This document shows, in pieces, positions 1 through 10,833 of a DNA stretch of 64,000 nt (its first letter is position 1; each line of letters opens with the position of its first letter). The notes beneath the pieces are model-generated. The model searched no databases. It had not been told where the DNA came from and was given only the letters and a program-made list of their open reading frames with translations. The DNA is from Acanthosoma haemorrhoidale (Eukaryota > Arthropoda > Insecta > Hemiptera > Acanthosomatidae). The DNA lies in the NCBI GenBank assembly GCA_930367205.1, contig OV884009.1, forward strand, positions 119,363,454 through 119,427,453, read 5' to 3'. The translations under genes and the position numbers were made by a program.

Positions 1-335
1 AGGGAGCGAAGGCCAGCCCAAACAGTACACAACCTGTAATCCCTTACATTCGGTCGTATTTATAAGACACTTATAGTCCAAATAAAACGCTGCCTCTAAC
101 ACTGCAGCCACTAGTGACAAAATAAAAAAAAAAAAAAAAAAACATGGCTCATTACTAACAGAAAACAATGGCATCTTACACGCTACGCAAAGTCGATATT
201 TCTACACAGCCTGTGTACATTCTAAAAAAAACAACAAAAGGAATTACAAAAAAAAATACTTCTACAAATGGTACAAAGTGTACGTATGTATACCATACCA
301 AATTTGGCTACGTGCAGAAGCGAGGACACTCCAAC

Positions 336-3300
336 TCACTCATGGCCTGCACCCTCCCCCCCTGGTGGGAGTTTTAACTGTTCGACGTGGACAGTCCTCC
401 GTTTCGTCGGAGGTCTTGTACTCTCGATGGTGACGATGTTATGCTCCCTGATCACCACCACCTTGAATGGACCCTCGTATCTGACCGAATCTTTGCTCCG
501 ATTAGAGCCAATTTTACGATATACAATCGTCCCAATTTTAAGGTCCCCCATTCGACCCTGGACTTTGAGGTTTACCCGAGCAACTCTCTTGACCTTCTCC
601 CTCACGATTTTGTCACGAACTTTGCCCCAAAGTTTTCCGAGCTCTAAGTGAGCACTTAACATTTGCTCCGCCATTCCCTCGTCCGCCACCGTCTCTGTCC
701 CGTTCCGGCACCTCGCGCGCAGTCATAAGAGGATCTCGAACGGTGTAAACCCCGTGGTGGAGTGGATGGAATGATTGTATGCCGCCACTGCCTTCGGCAT
801 CGCCTCGTTCGCCTGCAGACCCTTTTCTACCTGATACACCCGCAGGTGGTCACTCAAGGTACTGTGCAACCTTTCGATGCCTCCACGACTCTTAGGATGT
901 CCTGGGGTGTTGAGATGCCACACGATATCAAGATTTTTCATCTCCGTCCGAACGTTTGCATTATCGAACTCCCTACCCCCATCCGACGAGATCCGGTCCG
1001 GTACCCCATAAAACTGGAACCACGTTCGTAACGCCTGTAAGACGGCGTTGGATGATTTGTCTTGTACGGCGTACGCCATAGCTACCTTACTGAAGGTATC
1101 TATTGTCGTAACCCACTTATATCCCTTCCAAGTGAACGTGTCAATCTGTAGTTCACTCAGTTGCGTCTCTGCTGTGGGTGTTTCCTCCTGTTGTCCCTGT
1201 GGTGGGTGTCGATCATATTTAGTCTTAGGACATATATCGCACGTTCCTATGATCACTTGGATCGTCTTTTTCATATCCCACCAGAAGTACCGTCGCTGTA
1301 ATGCTTGCAAAGTCTCCTGCGCACCGCGGTGGTTCGTCTTCCCTTGATGGTAGGCATGCGTTACTTCCCGCTGCCGTTCCTCATCACGCAGTGTCTGGAC
1401 CATAGACAGACAACGAACAAACGATCGATCAATACCCAGTTGTTCTGTTCTCCATAATTTCTTGATCAGATCCCACACTGTCGCGTTGCCGACAAATAAA
1501 TGGTAGGTCTTCCCTGGTCTGGATGCATCTTTCAATGCCTGGCAAATTTGGCACCCTTGACACCCGGTTGGGACCAGATTGTCGTAATACTATTCTTGCC
1601 ATAGTTTTCATGAGTAGCTCGGATCAGGCCGGACGTTTGCGTCTTCCAAATAATTTGTCGCCGTTTATCGTTAATGATACCCTCGATCGTCTCCATTTCC
1701 ACCGGACGTTCTCCGGCAGATTCTTCCGCTTCTTGGTGTTCGCTCCCATCGCTATCGTCCCGCGTACCGCGACTTCCATCTTCCCTGGGCACCCATTCCT
1801 GGATAAATTGTCTGTGATCCCTGGACGTTTCCCCTTTCTCGACTGCATTTACGGTAATCGTTCGAGATATCCAGTCCGCCACTACATTGTCCTTCCCTGG
1901 TTTGTATACAATTTCCAGGTTGTATTCGGACAAAAACTCCTTCCAGCGTGTCACCCTGGCGGATGATTCCTTAAGCTTCCCCACCCATTGAAGAGGTCTG
2001 TGGTCCGTATGTACTCTGAATCTCCGCCCAAAGACGTATGGACGAAAATGATCAATAGCCCATATGATGCCAAGAAGTTCACGCTCGAGGGCACTGTACC
2101 GCGCCTCCGTGTCGGTCAGTCTTCGACTCGCGTACGCCACTGCTCGTTCCCCCCCATCTCCCTCCTGCGACAGCACCGCTCCCAATGCATACTCCCTTGC
2201 GTCGGTGGTGATAGTAAATAGCTTCTCAAAATCGGGAAACGCCAGGATTGGTTCCTCTTGCAGTCGAGCTATGCATTTTCGAAGGTTTTGCTCCATAATA
2301 GGTGTAATCGCTATCCGCGCCCCCTTCCGCAGCAGGTTACTGATGGGTACGAGATACTCTGCCATGTCTGGCACAAAACGCCGATAGTAATTTAGCGTAC
2401 CTAAAAGTCGCCGAATGCCCTTGACGTCTTTCGGCACCGCTATCTTTCGAATTGCGTCGACTTTTGCAGAATCCGGCTGGACTCCCTCCCTCGAGATGGT
2501 ATGCCCTAAGAAGTGGATCCGATCCTCTCCCAGCGATGATTTTTCCATCGACAATTTTAACCCGAATTCACGCAATCGTTGAAATACCCTCCGGAGATCT
2601 TCGATGTGTTCGGATTCTGTTCGGCTGAAGATCAACAGATCGTCCATATAAATCTGGCATACCGCCTCGTCTATCCCCCTCAGGATTTCGTCCATCAATC
2701 TCTGGAAAGTAATCGGAGCGTTCTTCAAACCAAATGGCATCCGAGTGAACTCATAGTGCCCCCTCTCGAAAGTAAACGCTGTTTTGTGTTGATCGGTAGC
2801 GCTCATTTTGATTTGATGGTACCCTGCTTTCAAATCCAAAGTGCTAAAGATTGTGGCTCCATTCAGTCTGTCGAGAATGTCCTCAAAACGGGGAATCGGA
2901 TACTTCTCATCCGTTGTGTTTTCATTTAATTTTCTAAAATCGACGACGACTCTATATCTCTCCCCCTCCTCTCCCGGTTTACTCTTTTTTCGTACTGCCC
3001 ACAGAGGACTATTATAAGGGGATGTGCTATCAACGATTATACCCTGTCGTCTTAAGCTGTCGATTTCTGTCAGGATATGTTGGCGGAGTGCCTGCGGATA
3101 TCGTCTCTCCTTCACGTACGTTATTCGGTCAGATTTTAATGGGATTTCATGTACTGTCTTCCCCGTTGCCCCAAGCATATCACCCTCCACGTAAAAAATA
3201 TCTCCGAACTCCCTACGTAAACTGCCCCTATCCGCGCACTCCCACCTCTTACGGTCCCCTGACATTGATAAGTAACCCCCCCCCCCAACTTTATCCACCA

Positions 3301-3690
3301 CTCCTTTCCCTTTTTCTCTACAAGCGCGCCTACCCGACCCAATAAGTCACACCCCACTATTATTTCATACTCGCGCGACATGTACTCCACAATATGTACG
3401 TTAATATCGCCCTTTTTTTTCGCCCATTTCTCTAAATTCACGACCGCCTCTCCCGCCACTTTACAGGGCCCGCCCAGGGTAATTAACTTGCACTTACATA
3501 CCTTGACCTGGAGTGCCCTCTCTCTGCCATACAGCCGCTCCAACGCACCGCGTGACATTATGGTATTGGTGCTTCCTGTATCCACCAAGCACCTCTCTCC
3601 CCCTTCGACTCTGATTATTGGCATCTCGCACAGTATCCCTCTCACTGTATTACACTTTAGGGTGCGGTCGCCACTCTGCTGCCACCCTCC
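336..3690 (-). pseudogene. pol of element A (protease-RT-RNase H-integrase), broken
   Basis: The protein would cleave Gag-Pol, copy the RNA genome and integrate the cDNA. Visible motifs in order: protease active site DTGSTNT, the RT blocks VVVDFRKLN and LDLKAGYHQIK, the YMDD catalytic box (about 2640-2651), RNase H TTDAREYAL, the integrase H-H-C-C finger ending CDICPKTK, the D,D,E core with DGGREFDN and GGIERLHS, and a C-terminal YEGPFKV module. The coding path shifts frame near 3220, where the sequence between protease and RT is shortened by about 27 nt compared with C. It shifts again near 1550 and meets a TGA near 723. The reading frame directly follows the gag UGA at 3691-3693 without a frame change. 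It is not expected to make a working polyprotein. Confidence 0.93.
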
Positions 3691-3693
3691 TCA
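3691..3693 (-). promoter_or_regulatory. Gag-Pol in-frame UGA of element A (candidate readthrough site)
   Basis: A single TGA in the context GCC-TGA-GGA separates gag from pol without a frame change. The next 34 nt match those of B, C and D more closely than the flanking coding sequence does. Readthrough is inferred, not shown. Confidence 0.6.
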
Positions 3694-4893
3694 GGCTGCC
3701 ACACGCCGCTCCCATCTTCTCGAAGTAGTCTTCTTTCGCTCATGCTCTCGGCTCCTGTCGCGAGCCGGCTCTTCTTCCGTTTCCGACGTTCCTGACGCCC
3801 CTGAAGATTCCTCAGCTGAAGATCCATTACCCCTGGGTGATATATTTCTTCTTTCCCGCATCGTTTGCGTATTCACTTCCATGGGTTCTGCCCTATGAAC
3901 ATCTCTCCTCCGATACACGTAAGGGCAATGCCTAGCGATATGCCCCTCCTCACTGCACTCGAAACATTTTGTGCGGGGGCACTGTGCCACTAAATGACTC
4001 GTCTTCCCGCACCAATGGCATTTTCTCTCTTCTCTGTGGGGTCCGTACCTGGGTCTCGCCGCCCTGAACCTCCTTTCGCCTGCCGCTCCCCTGTCCCTAC
4101 CAGTTGGTGTTTCGACTTTTTTCCAATTTGATTTAGGGACCCTGGTTCTCCTGTACACTATACGGCTCCATTCTCCCTCATCCTCTTGTATCCTCGATTC
4201 CTCCTCCCTGGCGCTGGTGTCAATCATGACTTAGGCACATTCGAGGAATGAGCGCTCATTAGGGAATACCTCTTTTCTCCCTGTTTCCTTCACCAACTGT
4301 ACCTTCAGTATAGTAGACAGAAATTCCATTCTACCCTCTACCTCTTCGATGCTCATTGTCTCTCTCATTTTCTCCATTATTTGATTATAACGGGTTAGAA
4401 GAACTGCGGCATATTGGCCGCTACTCTGCCTTGATAATTTTGTTTCCCGGAACATCTGGAAAATATCTTCTTCGGGCGTCCATCGCCCTCCTCCATATGC
4501 TTTCTTTAGCCGCATCTTTACCGTTTCCCACGACGTCTCCTCATCCGCTTGGATCTGGTTGAAAATCCTTCTCTTGACCCGACATATCAGGGCCGCTCTT
4601 AGTGACTCTGCATCCCTGGGGTCCAGAAGATTTTCCTCCGATTTTGCTAGGATTAAGGCAGTGAGGCGATCTCCTCCCTTCAGAAAGTGGTTGAGTTCTC
4701 CTAATTCGCCAGTGAACCATTCCAGCTCTGAAATTGCATTTCTCAGATCTTGAGTGTTCATTGCTTTCACTCTCATCAACGCAAGAGCGGTAGCATGAGC
4801 TTCTGGCAAAACGCCCACCCTTCTCGTTGCTACATGTTCCGCGCCATCCGCTACGTTCAGAACAGGTGGTCGTAGCACGCCTCCTTCCGCCAT
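3691..4893 (-). pseudogene. gag of element A with one internal stop
   Basis: This is the structural Gag polyprotein of element A. It starts at an ATG (4893) shortly after the LTR and primer site. The capsid part contains the family motif ELNHFLKGGDRLTAL. The nucleocapsid part has two CCHC knuckles, CHWCGKTSHLVAQC and CFECSEEGHIARHC. An in-frame TAA at 4231-4233 replaces a glutamine codon found in C, so the ORF is split into 220- and 178-residue halves that remain in the same frame. The ORF ends with GCC-TGA-GGA at 3691-3693, the same context seen in B, C and D, after which pol continues in frame. Role known from the family; the break is seen directly. Confidence 0.92.
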
Positions 4894-4984
4894 TCTTTCT
4901 TCAATTTTTTATTTAACACGGCAAAAAGGAGAAGAAAAAAAAAATTGAACAGACGTCGCTTACTTTTCTTTCCACACCACGAGT

Positions 4985-5002
4985 TCACTGGTTTCGGCAC
5001 CA
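4985..5002 (-). other. Primer-binding site of element A, tRNA-Phe type, partly decayed
   Basis: Directly after the LTR the minus strand reads TGGTGCCGAAACCAGTGA. The first 14 bases match the complement of the 3' end of insect tRNA-Phe (GAA); the rest has drifted compared with the perfect site in C. Confidence 0.75.
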
Positions 5003-5187
5003 GTTAATGCTTACCGGCTTTAGAATCAAAAAACAAAGGGAAAAAAGGTACAGAGAAACAACACGCTTGAAAGTTAGAACTAGACTGTTTATTTCGAGTC
5101 TATAACCCTGTATATTTACATTCGGGATGTTTACATCCCAACGTTCGGGGATAAAGGTTGAGTATTGATGCTGTCCGGAGCTTAACT
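5002..5187 (-). repeat. 5' LTR of element A (186 bp)
   Basis: The LTR begins AGTTAA and ends TTAACT when read on the minus strand, as in B, C and D, and carries an AATAAA poly(A) signal. Its inner end abuts the primer site. The partner LTR is outside the window. Confidence 0.9.
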
Positions 5188-5195
5188 TATATGTA
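5188..5195. repeat. 8-bp TA-rich joint between elements A and B
   Basis: TATATGTA is the only sequence between the LTR of A and the 3' LTR of B. It is the exact reverse complement of TACATATA, which starts the joint on the other side of B at 10518. Confidence 0.9.
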
Positions 5196-5375
5196 AGTTA
5201 ATGTTTATTGAATTACAAGCTAAGAAAGGTTGGTAATAAGAACACGTAGAACGTTATAACAACACTGCTTTATTTAGACCAAGATACCTCTATCTATAGG
5301 TATTACCTGTAAACATATACAGATAACATATGTTTGGGGATTAAGGCTGGGCACTAGCGGCGCCTGGACTTAACT
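5196..5375 (-). repeat. 3' LTR of element B
   Basis: The 180-bp LTR has AGTTAA/TTAACT ends and an AATAAA signal on the minus strand. It is preceded on that strand by the polypurine tract GGTGGGGGGGAG. Confidence 0.95.
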
Positions 5376-5479
5376 CCCCCCCACCAGTTTACGAACACCC
5401 ATTTGCAAACTTTGAAGTCCAACACTCTGACGTCTTAGTCCATTCAAATAATGCTCCGCTAATGTTACAAAGGAGCAAA

Positions 5480-5519
5480 GGCCAGCCCCGCCCGTACACA
5501 GCCTGTAATCCCTCACATT
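5480..5519 (-). other. Conserved subterminal motif of element B
   Basis: A stretch containing GGGATTACAGGCTGTGTA on the minus strand recurs at the same relative place in A (11-50), C (15645-15690) and D (20972-21010), between the end of pol and the polypurine tract. Its function is unknown; it may act in RNA packaging or plus-strand priming. Confidence 0.5.
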
Positions 5520-5683
5520 AAGCTCTAATCCTATAAAACGTAAAAACCAACTGTCACTTGTAAACAAAAAACATAAAAGAAAACTTTGACTTTTAAAAAA
5601 AAAACAATACTTCTGTGGGAAAAATCACATAACTATAACTATTTACAATGTTCCTCGCGTGTATGCTGCGAGGACACTCCAGC

Positions 5684-8600
5684 TCATTCCTGATCTACAA
5701 CCTCCCCCCCTGGTGGAAGCTTTAACTGTTCTATGTGGACATTTCGCCACTTCTTAGGGGGTCGTATACTCTCAATTGTCACGACGTTGTGTTCCCTAAT
5801 CACGACCACTTTAAATGGGCCCTCATATCGCACCAGCTCTTTGCTCCTATTTGACCCTAGTTTTTTATAGACGATAGTCCCGATTTTAAGTTCCCCCATT
5901 CGATCCCGGACTTTGAGGTTTTCCCGTTCCACTCGTCTCGCTTTGTCCCTCATTATCCTTTCTCGGACTTTGTCGCATATTTTCCTCAAACCGACAGTAT
6001 TACTCGCCATTTTCTCCACCATTCCCTTGTCTGCTACCGTCTCTGCCCCATTTCTCCGTCTTTCGCGCAGCCCAAAGAGGATCTCGAACGGGGAGAACCC
6101 CGTCGCGGTGTGGATCGAATGATTGTAAGCGGCCACCGCCTTAGGCATGGCCTCATTCGCCGGCAGACCCTTTTCCGCGTGATATACCCGCAGGTGGTCA
6201 CTCAGGGTGCTGTGCAATCTTTCTACCCCTCCTCTACTCTTAGGGTGCCCTGGGGTATTAGGATGCCAAGAGACATCGAGAGTCTTCATTTCTTTTCGGA
6301 TGTTGGCATTGTCAAATTCTCTGCCCCCATCCGACGATATCCGGTCTGGTACTCCGTAAAACTGGAACCAGGTATTTAATGCCAGCATTACCGCGTCTGA
6401 TGACCAATCTTGCACCGGTTGCGCCATGGCCACTTTGCTAAAGCTGTCGATTGTGGTAACCCACTTATACCCCCTCCAAGTGAAGGTATCCACTTGCAAG
6501 TCACTCAACGGTGTCTCGGCGGTGGGCGATTCTTCTTGTCGCCCCCGTGGCGGATGTCTGTCATACTTCGTAGTGAGACAAACTGCACATGCCCCTATCA
6601 TTTCTTGTATGCTCTTTTTCATTCCCCACCAAAAGTACCTCCGCCGCAACGCTTGCAACGTTTCCTGAACTCCACGGTGGTTCGTTTTTCCTTGGTGATA
6701 GGCCAGCGTCACTTCCAGCTGCTGTTCTCTGTCTTTGAGTGTCTCCACCATCGACGTGCACCGAATAAATATCCTATCCACTCCAAGTTGTTCCGTTCGC
6801 CAGAGTCTACGAATTTTCTCCCAAATAGTGGCATTCCCTACAAATACATGATGGGTCTTTCCGGGTTCCGAGGCATCTTTCAATGCACGGCAAATTTGGT
6901 CGTTCCTAACCCCTGGTGGCGACCAAATCGTCGCGATTTTACTTTTCCCATAACTGTCATATGCGATCTGCAGCCGCCCTGAGGTCTTGGATTTCCAAAT
7001 GATCTGCCGTCTTTTGTCGTTCACGATCCCTTCTGTTACTTCCATTTCAACAGGTCTTTCGGCGGTGGAACCTTCCTCTTCAAGGGTTTCCTCACCTTCG
7101 CTATCTCCTCGCGTACCGAGGCTTCCATCCTCCCCGGGTGTCCATTCCGGGAGAAGCTGTTGGATTTCCCCGGATGGTTCCCCTTCTTCCAATGCATTCA
7201 CAGTAATGGCTCTGGACAGCCAGTCTGCCACTACGTTCTCTTTCCCGGTTTTATATATGATCTCCATATTGTACTGGGACAAAAACTCTTTCCACCTCGT
7301 GACCCGCGCCGAGGACTCCTTTAACTTTCCTACCCATTGTAGGGGTCTGTGGTCGGTGTGAACACGGAATTTTCTGCCGAAGACATATGGGCGGAAATGG
7401 TCTATAGCCCAGACGATACCTAGGAGCTCTCTCTCTCTAGAGCACTATACCGCGCTTCCGTTTCTGTGAGCCGTCGACTAGCGTACGCCACCGGGCGCTC
7501 CCCACCGTCTCTCTCCTGCGACAACACTGCCCCCAGTGCGTATTCGCTGGCATCAGTGGTGATTGTGAAAGGATTTTGGAAATCGGGAAATGCTAATATT
7601 GGTTCCTCTTGTAAGCTAGACATACATTTCCGGATGTTCTGCTCCATGATTGGGGTAATTACCACCCTCGCTCCCTTTCGCAGTAAATTATTAATAGGCA
7701 CCAGGTATGCCGCCATGTCCGGCACAAATCTTCTGTAATAATTAAGCGTCCCCAGAAGTCGACGGATCCCCTTTACATCTGTGGGCACCACCATCCTTCT
7801 AATTGCCTCGACCTTCGTAGAGTCTGGCTTAACCCCCTCCTGTGAGATGGTGTGGCCCAAAAAATTGATTTTTTTCTTCCCCAACAGAGACTTCTCCATT
7901 GACAATTTTAATCCGAATTCGCGGACTCTTTGAAATACACTTCTTAGGAGCTCAACGTGCTCTGCCTCCGTTCTGCTGAAAACTAACAGATCGTCCATGT
8001 AGACCTGGCGTACCGCTTCGTCTATTCCCCTCAAAAATTCATCCATTAGGCGTTGAAAGGTAATCGGGGCGTTTTTCAGTCCAAATGGCATCCTGGTAAA
8101 TTGATAATGCCCCCTCTCAAATGTAAAGGCCGTTTTGTCTTGGTCGTTCGCACTCATCTTGATCTGGTGATAGCCTGCCTTTAGATCTAGGGTACTAAAT
8201 ATTGTCGCCCCGTTCAATCTGTCTAATATGTCCTCAAATCGGGGTCTAGGATACTTCTCGTCCGTCGTGTTCTCGTTTAACTTCCGATAATCGATAACTA
8301 CCCTGTATTTCTCCGTCTCGTCCCCAGGTCTATTTTTCTTCCTCACTGCCCATAGAGGACTGTTATATGGCGAAGTGCTATCAATTATAATCCCTTGCCG
8401 TTTGAGACTCTCTAATATGCCTACGTAGCGCCTGCGGATATCGTCTCTCTTTCACGTATGTGACGCGTTCTTTCTTTACCTGGATCTCGTGGACCGTCTT
8501 CCCAGTCGCTCCTAGCTTGTCTCCCTCTACGTAAAAAATATCCTCAAACTCCCTCTGTAGGCCTTCCCTCCAGCCCTCTATTTTATTAACCGCCCCTATC

Positions 8601-9055
8601 CGCGCTCTTCCGTCCCATATAGTCCCTTGACATTTATATTCCACTTTCCCCAACTTAATGTTCCATTTTTCCCCGATATTCTCCACACGCGCGCCTACCT
8701 TCCCCAACATGTCGCACCTAACTATCACCTGGTACTCCCGCGGCATGTTTCCTACGATATGTATCTTTAGATCTCCCCCTTTCTTTGCCCACGTATTTAG
8801 CCCTATGACTAACTCTCCCACTACCTCGCAAGGGCCTCCCAGGGTGATTAAACTACAATTACATACCTGGATCTGGAGTGCCCGCACTCCGCCATACAGC
8901 CTCTCCAGCGCTCCGCGGGACATGATGGTGTTGGTGCTTCCCGTGTCCACCAGACACATCTCTCCTCCTTTGACCCTAATTATTGGCAACGCACACATCC
9001 TCTCCCGAATTGCATTACATCTCAGGATGCGGTCGCCTCTCTGCCGACACGCTCC
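5684..9055 (-). pseudogene. pol of element B with two frameshifts
   Basis: The domain order is protease (DTGSTNT, about 8930), RT (VVIDYRKLN, LDLKAGYHQIK, YMDD near 7990-8001), RNase H (TTDASEYAL), integrase (H-H-C-C finger, DGGREFDN, GGVERLHS, YEGPFKV). The first break is near 8420, where protease joins RT and the ORF runs out after RRHIR. The second is at about 7430, where an extra AG in an AGAG repeat ends the frame after LERESS, inside RNase H. Downstream, a 532-codon ORF (5684-7282) covers the end of RNase H and all of integrase. Pol follows the gag UGA in the same frame. The product cannot be made whole from this copy. Confidence 0.93.
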
Positions 9056-9058
9056 TCA
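9056..9058 (-). promoter_or_regulatory. Gag-Pol in-frame UGA of element B
   Basis: GCC-TGA-GGA context, pol open in the same frame from 9055 to the protease. Same arrangement as in A, C and D; inferred readthrough signal. Confidence 0.6.
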
Positions 9059-10242
9059 GGCGTCATCACGTTGCTCCCATCTAAGTGACTCGACCTTCTG
9101 CCCTGTCTGTCTCCTGTTTCTGCTGCGCCTCGCTTCTTCTCCTTCAGTTCTCGAAGTCCCTGATGACTCATCTTCTGATGATCCACTCTCCCCATGTGTC
9201 TCCGTCTCTCTCTTACTTCTTGAGTGTTTACCTCCATCGGTTCTGGTCGTTGATATTCTCTCCTCCGGAAGATATACGGGCAATGCCTCGCGATGTGTCC
9301 TTCCTCGCCACACTCAAAACATTTCGTTCGAGGACACTGTGCCACTAAATGTCCTGCCTTCCTACATCCGTCGCATTTTCTTTCTTCCCTGGGCGGGGCA
9401 TACCTCGGTCTCGTTCCTCTAAAACTTCTTTCTCCTGTCGTTCCCTTGTCTCTGCCAATAACGGACGTTTCTGGTCTCCTCCAGGTTGGTTTCAGGGTCC
9501 GGGTTCTTTTGTATGCAACTCGGCTCCACTCATTGTCGACGTCTTGCACCCTAACTTCTTCCTCCTTGGCACTAGTGTCGATCATTGATTGTGCACACTC
9601 CGAGAACGAGCGCTCATCAGAGAATCCTTCCTTTCTTCCTGTCTCCTTGGCCAGTTGCACTTTTAGAATTGTGGATAAGAATCCCATTCTACCCTCCACC
9701 TCTTCTACGCTAATCGACTCTCTCATCTTCTCCGTTATCTTATTGAAACGGACTACTAACCCCGCAGCATATTGCCCGTTACTTTGTCATAGGGACTTTG
9801 TCTCCCTAAACATTTGGAATATGTCCTCCTCGGGAGTCCATCGTCCTCCTCCGTACGCCTTCTTCAATCTCATCTTAATTAATTCCCACGGGGTTTCTTC
9901 ATCTGCCTGAATTTGATTCAGTATACTTCTCTTGACCCGACATATCAGGGCCGCCTTCAACGATTCCGCGTCTCTGGGATCTATTAAATTTTCTTCTACT
10001 TTAGCTCCAATTAAAGCTGTGAGACGGTCTCCTCCTTTTAGGAAATGGTTCAGCTCACCCAGTTCCCCAGTGAATCTCTCCAGCTCCGCAACAGCCTTCC
10101 TCAGATCCTGGGTATTCATCGCTTTTACCCTCATCAGCGCGAGCGCCGTGGCATGAACTTCTGGCATAGTTCCCACTCTTCTAATATCTGCTCCCTCTAC
10201 GAGATTCAAGACGGGCTGTCTCAAAACTCCTCCTTCAGTCAT
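9056..10242 (-). pseudogene. gag of element B with a nonsense codon
   Basis: Gag starts at an ATG at 10242 and ends at TGA 9056-9058. An internal TGA at about 9787-9789 replaces the arginine codon of the SPRQ motif seen in element C, so only the N-terminal 151 residues are made from the start. The capsid region shows ELNHFLKGGDRLTAL and GGRWTPEEDIFQMF. The nucleocapsid has the knuckles CDGCRKAGHLVAQC and CFECGEEGHIARHC. A frame change near the end of the knuckle region also seems present: the frame that reaches the conserved GCC-TGA is the one ending at 9056, while the frame of the upstream ORF runs on to 9022. Confidence 0.88.
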
Positions 10243-10320
10243 CTTCTCTCTTTCGCGTATAGAAGAAAAAAAAACAAAAAAAAATTACGCTCGCACTCGA
10301 TAACTCTCTTTCTCCACGGT

Positions 10321-10338
10321 TCCCGGGTTTCGGCACCA
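10321..10338 (-). other. Primer-binding site of element B, tRNA-Phe
   Basis: The minus strand reads TGGTGCCGAAACCCGGGA immediately after the LTR. All 18 bases are complementary to the 3' end of insect tRNA-Phe including CCA, as recalled from known tRNA sequences. Confidence 0.85.
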
Positions 10339-10517
10339 GTTAATGTTTATTGAATTACAAGCTAAGAAAGGTTGGTAATAAGAACACGTAGAACGTTATA
10401 ACAAGACTGCTTTATTTAGACCAAGATACCTCTATCTATAGGTATTACCAGTAAACATATACAGATAACATATGTTTGGGGATTAAGGCTGGGCACTAGC
10501 GGCACCTGGACTTAACT
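10338..10517 (-). repeat. 5' LTR of element B
   Basis: 180 bp, three differences by eye from 5196-5375. Its outer end lies 24 bp from the 5' LTR of element C, so the two elements are transcribed away from each other. Confidence 0.95.
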
Positions 10518-10541
10518 TACATATATATATATATATATATA
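10518..10541. repeat. 24-bp TACA(TA)n joint between elements B and C
   Basis: Only this TA dinucleotide run separates the two 5' LTRs, which sit head to head. It is probably the remains of a TA-rich integration target. Confidence 0.9.
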
Positions 10542-10725
10542 AGTTAAGGTTCGGACGTCGTAGGCAGCCAGCCTAATCCTTAAGTCATCGGGATGTAAAC
10601 ATCCCGAATGTATTTAGAGAGGCTTTAAAAGCTCAAATAAAAACAGTCTTGTGACAACTCTCGTTCAGTAACTACATTCAACCTCTTTCCTTTTTCTTCT
10701 CGTTTTTCGTTGACGATCGTTAACT
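10542..10725 (+). repeat. 5' LTR of element C
   Basis: 184 bp, AGTTAA...TTAACT, with AATAAA at about 10637. The final T is shared with the primer site. Confidence 0.95.
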
Positions 10726-10742
10726 GGTGCCGAAACCCGGGA
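10725..10742 (+). other. Primer-binding site of element C, tRNA-Phe
   Basis: TGGTGCCGAAACCCGGGA, an 18-base match to the complement of the tRNA-Phe 3' end. It primes minus-strand DNA synthesis in this family. Confidence 0.88.
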
Positions 10743-10833
10743 GCGGAGTGGGTTCGAGTCATTAACGTGCGAGTTGGTTTTTGTTTTTTTTTTCCTTCTT
10801 ATTCACTTTCGTGTGATTTAATTAAAGTAGGTA

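Larger units (their letters stand above)
1..5187 (-). mobile_element. Ty3/mdg4 LTR retrotransposon A, cut by the window edge
   Basis: The element reads on the minus strand. From right to left it has a 5' LTR (5002-5187), a tRNA-Phe-type primer site, gag, pol (protease, RT, RNase H, integrase) and the start of the 3' non-coding tail. The 3' LTR should lie roughly 100 bp beyond the left window edge, judging from the same tail in element B (5376-5519). Several lesions make it non-autonomous: an in-frame TAA in gag near 4231, a deletion with frameshift near 3220, a frameshift near 1550 and a stop near 723. The pol domain order with RNase H before integrase places it in Ty3/mdg4. No env is present. 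Family relationship to B, C and D is clear from Gag and Pol similarity. Confidence 0.95.
5196..10517 (-). mobile_element. Ty3/mdg4 LTR retrotransposon B, full length (5322 bp)
   Basis: Both LTRs are present (5196-5375 and 10338-10517, 180 bp each, differing at three positions by eye). Between them lie the primer site, gag, pol and a 3' non-coding tail ending in a G-rich polypurine tract next to the 3' LTR. It is complete in structure but carries a nonsense codon in gag and two frameshifts in pol, so it could only move with help in trans. The LTR differences and lesions mark it as older than C. The flanks are TA-rich but are not a simple direct target duplication (TATATGTA on the left, TACATATA on the right). 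Confidence 0.95.
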
